The notes beneath the pieces were generated by a model. That model saw only the letters and a list, made by a program, of their open reading frames with translations, searched no databases and was not told the DNA's origin. A stretch of 64,000 nt of DNA from assembly GCA_950022655.1 (NCBI GenBank), contig OX465581.1:29607300-29671299 (forward strand), given 5' to 3'. Shown here one piece after another: positions 55,698 through 64,000 of the stretch (positions within the stretch are counted from its first letter, which is position 1; each line of letters starts with the position of its first letter). The translations under genes were made by a program, and so were the position numbers. Source of the stretch: Alentia gelatinosa. Its lineage: Eukaryota; Annelida; Polychaeta; Phyllodocida; Polynoidae.

Positions 55698-57290
55698 TTT
55701 TTTTTTTTTTTTTTTTTTCAGAAAAGACATCACAATCACCCTATTGCGGGCGTTCTTCCTTGTATGGTCTAGAAAAACATATATACATAACACAACGAGA
55801 TACAATACGGGACAGACAAGACAAACAGGACAAAACAGTGTAGCCGCTCACTAGTCTGGACCTAGAACTCACCAGAACACTTACATACTCCTTTACGAAT
55901 CAGTTAATTTTACCAACCATTGTTTTCTACAATTTGCACACAAGATAGGAGGTTCAAAAGGAAAAACTTTTCATCCAGTAGTAAGCCTGTTTCCTTCATT
56001 CTACCGACACCCATGTTGGTTTAGATAAAAGAATCATTTCCCAATGTTGCTCTTCAAGGGTCATATGACACCTTCGAAAATCAGGTCATATGACTCTGAT
56101 ACTATTCGCAGATATACTGCAACCTTGTATATACTTCTGGTTTTAATAGGTAAGTTTTAATCTCATTTTTAAAATCCTTATTTGTTGTCAGGTTTTGTAT
56201 GCTACTACTCAATAAGTTCCAAATTTCGCTACCCTGGTAGAGCGGACTATGTTTATATCTTTCAGTTCTTGGCCTTTTTACTTTCAGAGTCGTTTTAAGA
56301 TTTCCTCTGGTATTATAAGTACTAGTTCTATCTATTGTATTATCCTGTTTTTTCTGCCACCAGTATATCATCATTAACAGCTGTACAGCACGTCTGAGGA
56401 ATAAAGGCCTTATTTTAATTTGCTCATGAAGATCTGCTACATGCATGTCTCTGGGTTGTTTCACTGATAACGCCGATCGTAAGCAATTGTTCACTGTAGA
56501 TTGTAGTCTATTTCTATTCCTCTTCGATGTACATCCATAGATGAAACTGACATATTCTAGCTTTGGTAGGATCATTTGTTTGACTACCCTAATTGCTGTT
56601 CTTGTATCTATGAAGTATCTGATTTTTCTCAATCTATAATATCTAAGGCGTATATCCCCAAGAACACTATCCACATGCTGGTTAAAATTAAGGTTCTGGT
56701 CAATAAGAACGCCTAAGTAATTATATGCTTCTACCACTTTCAGGGGTCTGTCATCTATATTGCAGGTGATCCTATTTTCTGTATGTCCAATCCACATCAT
56801 TTTAGATTTATTGATATTCACTGTTAACTTCCTGTCGTTAAAAAAGTCACTCATTATATCTAATTCAGTTTGCATTATATTCCTAACCACTTCTGGTTCT
56901 TTTCCACTTACAATAAGTATTAAATCGTCAGCATACATTATTACATGGCACTGGTGTAAAGTTTTAAAAATATCGTTGATGTATATTATAAATAGCAGTG
57001 GTCCCAGAACTGAACCTTGTGGAACTCCATAACTAACTGGCAACTTCGGCAAGTCTTTTGTTGTACATTTTATGCTTTGATATCGGTCTTCTAAATAAGA
57101 TTTAAACAGGTTTATTATGTCCTGGGGCAACAGGAGTCTTTGCATACAACTTATCAGTAATTTGTGGTCGACACTGTCGAATGCCTTTTTTAGATCTATG
57201 AAGGCGCAAAGGCTAATATTCCTATTGTCTTTATTATAATCCAAAATACTAATAACTTTAAAAATAGCTTGGGATGTTTAGCGAATAAGG
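55698..57290 (-). mobile_element. 5'-truncated LINE with intact RT frame and A-tail
   Basis: A non-LTR retrotransposon copy on the minus strand. It contains the RT ORF 57244-56102, about 390 bp of 3' UTR, and a 21-A tail (T run on plus at 55698-55718). Just upstream of the first ATG the same frame continues (SQAIFKVISILDYN) to a stop near 57284, so the element is 5'-truncated within ORF2 and has lost its endonuclease. The 3' UTR shares TTGTCTTGTCTGTCC- and GTATTGTAT-type strings with the LINE at 19466-20345. Confidence 0.8.
56102..57244 (-). CDS. LINE reverse transcriptase (partial ORF2), 380 codons
   Basis: Encodes the reverse-transcriptase domain and C-terminus of a non-LTR retrotransposon ORF2, which copies element RNA at the nicked target. 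Visible motifs: RT motif A FIDLKKAFDSVDH (residues 15-27, catalytic D17), GVPQGSVLGPLLF (73-85), catalytic YADD (104-107), the KLTVNINKSK block (139-148), YNYLGVLID (174-182), and the C-terminal KRPRTERYKHSPLYQGSEIW near 318-340. The family is CR1/L2/jockey-like by these motifs; the exact clade is not determined. No internal stop, so relatively young, but the endonuclease and first RT segment are missing, so it is not autonomous. The ATG is simply the first in-frame one. The plus-strand frame at 56760-57032 is its shadow. Confidence 0.9.
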   Translation of the reverse strand: MDYNKDNRNISLCAFIDLKKAFDSVDHKLLISCMQRLLLPQDIINLFKSYLEDRYQSIKCTTKDLPKLPVSYGVPQGSVLGPLLFIIYINDIFKTLHQCHVIMYADDLILIVSGKEPEVVRNIMQTELDIMSDFFNDRKLTVNINKSKMMWIGHTENRITCNIDDRPLKVVEAYNYLGVLIDQNLNFNQHVDSVLGDIRLRYYRLRKIRYFIDTRTAIRVVKQMILPKLEYVSFIYGCTSKRNRNRLQSTVNNCLRSALSVKQPRDMHVADLHEQIKIRPLFLRRAVQLLMMIYWWQKKQDNTIDRTSTYNTRGNLKTTLKVKRPRTERYKHSPLYQGSEIWNLLSSSIQNLTTNKDFKNEIKTYLLKPEVYTRLQYICE

Positions 57291-57429
57291 AGAGTATGTG
57301 TCAAATTTGCGATATATATGTGATTCGGGATTATGGTTAGTGTCATAGGACAAGCAGGACAAGCGACATATACACTGTAGATCTGGGTTATTATCATATG
57401 AGGATGACAACTAGTCAATAGACTGTAAG

Positions 57430-57930
57430 CTGTAAGAGAGGCCTCCAAACGTTAGGCCTGAGTAGGGCAGTTAAGTATCAGAGGCTAAGGGACAGTTAAT
57501 ACTAAATGGCATGTCAGTAAGGGAGGCCTACAGATATGTGCACTTAAAAGAACAGTGTGTGAAATATGGTTTAGGAAACGAGAACACTGTACCAGAGATA
57601 GTGAATTAAGTTCAGGAATAGTAATGGAAAGGCAGTGAAGAGTGTACCACGGCCAGCTACTCTGAGACTATAGTGCATAGACAAAACAAGATGATTGCAA
57701 GTAAGGGGTGGGGGGCTCTACAAATGAACTTAGTGAGCGAGATGCAGGAATACTAGGCAAGAGCAGTAAAAAGGAATCGACACATAAGAGCACTATGTTT
57801 TGGCAGTCAGTTACTTAGGGAGGCCTACAAAATAACTGCACTATGTGGGGCAGTCAGTAAGCGAGGCTCCTGGGTAGAGGCACTTCGTAGGGCAGCCACC
57901 AAGGAAGGCTCATGGATGGCAAGCGCACTC
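57430..57930. repeat. degenerate minisatellite, about 46-bp period
   Basis: Units beginning GGCAGTCAGTAAG or a variant start near 57756, 57802, 57849 and 57891 (periods 46, 47, 42). Each continues with AGGCCTACA-like and GCACTATGTG-like strings. Earlier, more decayed units can be followed back to about 57430 (GGCCTGAGTAGGGCAG, GTCAGTAAGGGAGGCC). No coding frame. Confidence 0.6.
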
Positions 57931-58638
57931 GCTGATCCTGCTCGCCCTTTGATGTGGCAAATCTGACGCCCGCTCATGCGTGGCGGAGCAATAAGCGTGA
58001 TCAGCGGGGCATGAAGGCAGCAAAATGAAAGACATGGGCGGCATGGCTACTGGAAGTCTTCAGGTGGAAAACTGGCACTGCCCGCGGCCAATTGACCCCA
58101 CGCAGGCAAACAGCATCACTTTTACTGCGGATGAATAAATGCTCGGGGTAAGATGACCCTTCGTGAATATAACCTGTAGCCACAGATCTGCGAGCGAACT
58201 AGGTTGTCACCATGCCAGTTCTACCCAGCCGGATGTTATCAATCAATTTTCTCTTGTCTCACAGTAGGTGGTTGTGGTGGATGTTCCCAGTAATAAACCT
58301 GCCGCACGGCGTTAGAATGCCTTGTGAATTGATTATTTATTCTGACCTTTTCAACTCAACTTGAAACTGCAACCTGAAGAGCGAACAGACCACAATCAAC
58401 GTTTCTCCAAGCTGGACTTTGTTTCACATTAAACACAACACTGCCAAGTGTCGTCTGACCTCATTTCCACAATGCAAGACAAACACTATTCATTCCAGCC
58501 TCCCTCTGTTTATTGCTTTACTGAGACATAAAACGACGTTGCTAATGCCTACCTGACTTTCACCAGCCAACCTCTCGCCACCCCTCTCCCTCCCCACCTT
58601 CCTGTCTCTCTCACTCCCTCTCTCTGCCTCTACATTCA
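57931..58638. other. GC-richer low-copy block
   Basis: Repeat-free at first, then pyrimidine-rich at 58560-58630. No gene recognised. A string at 58026-58038 equals the first 13 bases of miR-71 but lacks a hairpin. Confidence 0.3.
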
Positions 58639-58657
58639 GAGAGAGAGAGAGAGAGAG
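58639..58657. repeat. GA dinucleotide microsatellite
   Basis: GA units preceded within 30 bp by CT-rich DNA, so a local hairpin or triplex is possible. Confidence 0.9.
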
Positions 58658-59658
58658 CTAAGAGTCAACCGATAATTCCTTCCCCTCGCTGCCAGTCAGC
58701 ACGAACTCGAAGTGCAGCACAGAAAATATTATGGCTTCCAAACAAACACAAGGGGCACTTTGGAACAGCACGTGTTAATCAATCAGCCGCCCGTGGCCGC
58801 CAAGGGGAGGCCGGGGTGAATGGAGGCGGCTTTTAATGGGATCCAAGTCGGTGGGCGTGGACAATGTAATGGGAGCAATGCCTTAGAAATGGCAGGCCCT
58901 TAGTTTGCATTGGACTCTCGTTCTCGTGGGCAGGCGACCAGAACCAAGGGCTAATGGAGTTTTACATAAAAATAGATTCTTTCCTCTGCGGCGGCGGCCG
59001 CCACCTCCCCTCACCCTCTCGCTCTATCTGCCTTTATCCGCCCTCCTCTGCGTCTGCCGGCCGTCTGTCGTGGTCTTTTTATTCCGTCCAGAATCAATCC
59101 GCACTTACTGCATCGATGCGGAAGACCTGGCATATTCTCTATCTGCACCAGTGCGAGAATATGATGCTAGGCAGGGTTTTTACGGGCGGGTTTTTAATGA
59201 AAGCCGAAACGTAGGCACCACATGCGAACTGGCACTTTTCTTCTGCTGCATTCAAAAGGTTAGCATATGCAACAGTCTTGTCAGCAGGTTCTTAATAGCA
59301 CCTACACCCCAAACCTTTTCATTTTGAATCGTATCTCAGACATTATTCATTCACAACACGCAGGCCTGAATCTACCCGTGGAACTGTCATATAGATTTCT
59401 CCGCTTCCTCATTATCAACTAGCATTGCCCCAGCCATTTCGATACAGTACAATCATATGTTTTGTAATGAGACGCCTTCGTAAAGCCAGGTGTTTTTATT
59501 CCACTAGTTATGTTTGCTCTGAGAGATAAAGCTTTGGCACTGGTCAGATTGGTGTGCACCGACCCAAGACCGGAGTAGACGGTCAGTGCTATAGATATAA
59601 TGACACCCCGGGACCCTAACCGTCAGCATGTGCCCGGTGATACAATAGAACCCACCAA

Positions 59659-59673
59659 CCCCCCCCCCCCCCC
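59659..59673. repeat. poly-C tract
   Basis: Fifteen consecutive C. Confidence 0.95.
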
Positions 59674-59742
59674 TCCTCTGCTCTGTCTATAATGTCCACT
59701 CTGTGCGCCTAATGGACACTGCGGCTCATTAAGTGCTTGACT

Positions 59743-59765
59743 TGACCTCTACAGGTCAGAGGTCA
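59743..59765 (+). promoter_or_regulatory. composite nuclear-receptor element (ER4 plus DR1)
   Basis: TGACCT (59743-59748), four bases, AGGTCA (59753-59758), one base, AGGTCA (59760-59765). Three exact half-sites form an everted repeat with a 4-bp spacer that shares its right half-site with a perfect DR1. Confidence 0.55.
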
Positions 59766-60310
59766 GGGGGCACACACAGTCGCTTTTCTCGTCTTTTCGA
59801 ATGCGCGCGCCAAGCTACATGTTGCGTGTGACCAATGCTTTCCACCCCCTCCCTCTTGCCGCTCTGGCACCCTCCCACCTTACATCCTCCTCCGTGAATC
59901 GGGGCGGTCAGGAACCAATCGCCCAGGTGTTAGGAGGCAGTGACGTTCGTCCAATACTTTTCCTGCGCGTCAACATCTACCGTTTGTACAGCATCCCATA
60001 AAAACATGCCGTCCCATTGTCGTCGTTCGGGGGCTGGAATGAAAGTCAACAAAGGCTGCGGTCGGTGAGTGTGTCAGCCCGAGATCGTGGACAAAAGCAA
60101 GGCCCCCAGCTGTGGTCCCGTGAAGGGGGTTCTTCAGGCGAGTCTCGCACACTTGTAAGTAGTATAGAGTCGGCGGTCCGTCTCAGGCGCTTTGTGGCCC
60201 GGTCAATAGCCGGCCACTCACACTCTGTGCTCGCCACAATACGGCCTGCCCACGTCTTTGACAATACCATATGGCTGTGGCTAAGATAGCCAAGGGTGTT
60301 TGGTCACATA

Positions 60311-61900
60311 CAGAGACTGGCCAACGCACGATCCGTCAATACTATTGACAAATACACCCCCAGTGTGGTAATGTCCGCTACCACGTGTTATGGCGTATTT
60401 ACGAGACTAAGACTATGATATAACTCTGTGGGTGTGCGTTCTGTTTTTAGTGTTAATATTTAAGGGGAATATTATACCAGGACTTAACAGGAATACAAAC
60501 GATTGATATTCCGTGCATTAATTCTTCCTGTGTAAAGTCCAGTGGCGTACCAAAGCCTTTCTTCATCATACACTTGTGAATATCCCACGCATTGGAAATG
60601 GAAGGACTCGGGTTGTTCGTAGGGAGGTTATTTATGGAAGGCTCTATTCATGCCTCCATCCACCTCTTCTTAATTATCAGTAGTCATGGTACGTGACAAC
60701 CACTGTACAATTAACAGACCACCGTATCAAGGGTGGCAATGATTAAGGTTCCCATGGTAGGCGTCGTCTTATACACTGGCTGACCACTCAAACAGACTGT
60801 CCCTCCATGATTTTAGAGGGCTACAATATGGACATGCCTTGTGGTTTATACAGCGTCCATCTCGCAACAATTATTCAGGCGATGTGAACAAAATAGAGGA
60901 AAAAGTTTATCGACGTAATCTTAGCTTAGTCTAACAAAGGACCATTTCTGCCAGTGGGTCCTAGAGGCAAATTCTTAATGAGTATCTGTTGTCTCCTACC
61001 ATAGACACCTGATAGCAAGGTTCAATGACGTCAGCACGCAAAACTGGAGTCCTCTTTCATCATTTTACCTTCTCCTCGGAGTAGGGCATCTAGTTAAATG
61101 ATGTTTAATTAATTAATTCACTTCTATTTCAGTGTAACCTTCGAATTGTATAAGTACACCCAGACGTCAAATACCAGGTGTAAGGGAGTTCATCAAGTAG
61201 TTTCCCTACGGCCCCAGGATGGATTTCAAAGTGAGCGCTGAAGGAGTGTGTTCTGTATGGTATGTATATCAGCATGCCTCTTGGTCAAATGTAAATGAGA
61301 TTCATATGTAAATGAGATATCAGTGACGTCTCTTCCTACAAGACGTGTCACGTTCCTTTTGATAACTTTATATGAGAAGATGACAGGTTACGGTGAGCTA
61401 TACAGAGAGCTCCTCCAGGCGAGTTGCTCGCGGGCTCGCCGAGCCAGTGGCGTGCAAATGAGAGAGTCCCAGAAGGCTCGAAACTGTTAATGCATTATGC
61501 GCTCAAGTTACAGACTCAAGGTAGCACCACACCAGTATGTGTCAGCTCAGTTTTCCGGCCGATGAATTGAAGGAAACACGTTTCACAAGTGGGATAAATA
61601 CAGGATAAATCTATTCAATACATACTTATAGCTGCCAAATTCAGTAGTTTTGCACATCATTACTTGCTCAATGATAACACTTTCTAATTCCCTCATGTGT
61701 TCAGATGATTGTATATAAAAATTGACAATCTCTATGTATATGTATGCAATGTTGAATGTCCATATTCATCTATTCCTTACGCATTAGATTAACTATGATA
61801 TCGTCGTTCAGGTACGAATCAAATACTGCAGTACCGGAAAGATTCTAAATTTAACGGTGTGAACGCTTATTTCTACCTCTGAGGGTTCTCTAACGGGTCA
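60311..61900. other. unassigned stretch with three octamer-like sites
   Basis: Mixed composition, no gene recognised. ATGTAAATGAGA occurs at 61289-61300 and 61306-61317, with GTGCAAATGAGA at 61452-61463. GC-richer parts at 60960-61100 and 61390-61560. Confidence 0.35.
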
Positions 61901-62480
61901 AGCAGGGGCAGGTCACGGGGTGTATGATGCGGGTTCAGAACGATAAAAAAATCCCTTCGCTACTTTGGAGAGGTTATGATTGTCCCTGTGAAATACAAAG
62001 CGCTTCGTGTCCTAGCGTTTCCCCGTTTTACTACCTTCAACAATCCTTGACTTTTATGGAAGTTCCCTGGAGTTTCTTTCATCAAAGGGATGTCTGTTTT
62101 TACAATTTATGTCTGCAATGCCTTTTAGGTCTAGTTGTATGACTGCATCGCTTGCTTCCTCGAAATAATGTTGGGTTTACATAGAAAAGGCTTTGTACTC
62201 ATACCGAATGGTCATGCTATCAATTGCCACGAGGCAGTTCAATTCAATTTAGTAGAATCAATTTAGTAGAATCAGCAATTAAGTTTAATGAATTGAAGAT
62301 AATAACTTCTATGATTATGATCTGCACCTTTGATATTTATGATGATTAAAGATTATCTGCTTTCAGTAATATCATATTAACATGTTTACAAGATTAATTG
62401 TGCTAAGGATATAAGATTATATATAAGACTTGCGTGTGTGCGCGTCAGTGCTTTTATACCATACAAGTTATCATTATGGT
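61901..62480. other. AT-rich stretch, no gene seen
   Basis: Contains a short tandem TTTAGTAGAATCA (62250-62275). Nothing else recognised. Confidence 0.4.
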
Positions 62481-63730
62481 ACTAAGACGTACTAAGATAG
62501 CCTATCTAGTAATGCATCGTGAGGACAACTAGAATTAAAACATAAAGAGAGATGGGGACTGAACATTCTAGGCTGTGGATTTCTCGGCAGGAGCGGACGC
62601 CGCACAGCTAGGAGATGTGGTCGCGTGTCCTTGGCCGTCGTGTTTTGCCAGGCCAGAAGGGCATTGGGGGAGCTGAGTCGGGGCGAGAGAGGGTGGCGGA
62701 CTCCCAGCTCTCGCCCCACATAATATTGATTTCCTCCGGTTCCAGCTAGCTGGACCCGCACAATGCCCGCTGTCTCGTGATGACTGATTTGTTTCTGGTG
62801 GCGCACCTCTAATCCCGGCCTACCTTCGCTGCCAGTTGACTTAACTCATTGTCGTCTGCTCGGCGTGTTTTCCCGCCGTTCTATACTCACTCTCCAAGCG
62901 TCTAAGTCTACCAGTATTTCTATATACATAAGCTAGGAAGCCATATGCTGCATCGAAAACGAGCGTTCGGTCTTACCATGATATCTTCAGATTGTAATAT
63001 TTGTGGTGGGATTATTTTAAAATGGAGCTCCATCAACAACTTCGGGTATGGGAAACCCCAGGATATTACCGAGGGAAAGGAAAAACACTTAATCATGGCC
63101 TCGCCTCCGGTAATCTGGACCCTAGTGCCGCCTACGACCATTCAAGCTCTAAGCAGCTGAATTTCCCGACTTTTCCGCCGACTTCCTCAGTCCGCGAGCG
63201 GCACGCGAACGCCTACTTTGTGACCATTTATCCTGATTTTAGTTTGCTGGCGGCACAATAAGACATCAGACTGCACTTTGGCGGTCACAATGGGCGCGGG
63301 CCCACTGTCTTTATCCGTGCCCACGACGCATAACATCCTTCACCCGCCCCAACTTAGCAACAAATGGACCGCTATTGTCGCACCACAGGATGCCCCCGCC
63401 ATTCTGGTGTCTAAGACAGCTTTTCCGAACACAACAAATTTTCATTTTATCAACATTTCAGCCGCGCCGCTCTGCTACACATCGCATGAGGCGGCGATCA
63501 TAAATTCCTGTCCGCCTTTCAGGGCACTGGTATGTTTTTTTCGCAGCTAATGAAACTACAGCTTCCCTCCTCGCCCATGCATGCTGGATTACACTAAGAC
63601 AATAGCCGTGGCAACAAACCGACTTCCTTATTTCTCGTGACACGACAGCCCCGGACAGGCAAGGCGGGGATTAAGACCGAGCAGATCTACAAGTGACTTG
63701 AATTAGTGGTCTTCCTAGGTGCAACAAGTA
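62481..63730. other. CpG-containing low-copy block
   Basis: Repeat-free. Frames of up to 104 codons on both strands overlap without any domain. Candidate regulatory DNA by composition. Confidence 0.3.
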
Positions 63731-64000
63731 CACGCATGGGGAATTCGCGCACTAAAAGGCGGGCTTCTATGGAGGATATATATACGTTGCGGTATTCATA
63801 CTACCTAATCGAAATGGGGTTGCAAATAGGATGTTGAATGGGTTGTAGTGCACATGACTCACAACATATGAAATGACGTGCTGGCCAAAGGGGGCGGGTT
63901 TCGTTTTTGATGGGGGTTGAAGGAGTAATATACCCCAAAGTAATTCAGTTAAATAATTTTGATAAAACTACTTTCCTCTAAGAGCTGTTATATGATGTAT
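63731..64000. other. unassigned end of window
   Basis: AT-rich; no recognisable feature. Confidence 0.4.

Larger units (their letters stand above)
58658..60310. other. CpG-containing low-copy block
   Basis: Repeat-free apart from a poly-C tract. The 140-codon plus-strand frame (58905-59327) has no domain and overlaps another frame. A composite nuclear-receptor element lies at 59743-59765. Candidate regulatory DNA. Confidence 0.35.

Noticed and set aside
56760..57032. 90-codon plus-strand frame
   Set aside because: Antisense shadow of the LINE reverse-transcriptase frame.
58026..58038. TGAAAGACATGGG, identical to the first 13 bases of the bilaterian miR-71
   Set aside because: The following bases diverge, and no complementary arm exists within 100 bp on either side, so no pre-miRNA hairpin can form.
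1..64000. CRISPR arrays, bacterial operons, rRNA genes, canonical tRNAs
   Set aside because: No regularly spaced repeats with unique spacers, no rRNA-like sequence and no cloverleaf-forming tRNA was seen. The short tandem repeats present are microsatellites or minisatellites.

Overview
The window looks like gene-poor nuclear DNA from an animal, most likely a marine invertebrate. I cannot name the species. The reasons are: decayed non-LTR (LINE) retrotransposon fragments of CR1/L2/jockey-like type, several small inverted-repeat DNA elements (MITEs), abundant dinucleotide to tetranucleotide microsatellites, no operon-like gene packing, and alternation of AT-rich, transposon-bearing DNA with CpG-containing low-copy blocks. 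I found no exon of a recognisable host protein, no rRNA, no convincing tRNA and no CRISPR. The only convincing long coding sequence is a 380-codon reverse-transcriptase ORF of a LINE on the minus strand (56102-57244).

Layout. 0-13 kb: a LINE endonuclease remnant (2-430), CpG-containing blocks at about 1.6-2.9 and 3.2-3.5 kb, a rearranged LINE RT remnant (4175-4915), blocks at 6.4-8.7 kb, a dense cluster of GGTCA half-sites (9296-9659), a LINE C-terminal remnant (9980-10520), a hairpin element and two adjacent PIF/Harbinger-like MITEs (11.8-13.05 kb). 13-20 kb: two long CpG-containing blocks separated by hairpin/MITE DNA, then the C-terminal half of a second LINE (19466-20345). 20-46 kb: mostly AT-rich DNA with CpG-containing blocks at 22.8-24.6, 26.1-26.6, 27.8-28.3, 29-30.7, 31-31.5, 32.7-33.3, 35.6-36.05, 36.6-37.4, 38.8-40.6, 41.7-42.8 and 45-45.4 kb, one composite MITE (37845-38232) and a G-rich minisatellite (43.8-44.2 kb). 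46-57 kb: a hammerhead-ribozyme-like motif (46400-46438), another hairpin-element copy, a LINE 3' end carrying a MITE insertion (49.1-49.6 kb), a LINE RT remnant, a MITE (51167-51446), a long CpG-containing block (53.4-55.1 kb) and the best-preserved LINE (55698-57290, minus). 57-64 kb: a degenerate minisatellite of about 46 bp period, then CpG-containing blocks to the end.

How it fits together. All transposon remnants I could see lie in AT-rich stretches and none in the CpG-containing blocks. Together with clustered binding-site-like motifs (nuclear-receptor DR1/DR3 elements, two RFX X-boxes 134 bp apart, CTCF-like motifs that point inward towards the 43-45 kb region), this suggests a regulatory gene desert around a developmental gene lying outside the window. 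That interpretation is inference: motif matches alone do not prove binding, and conservation could not be tested here.
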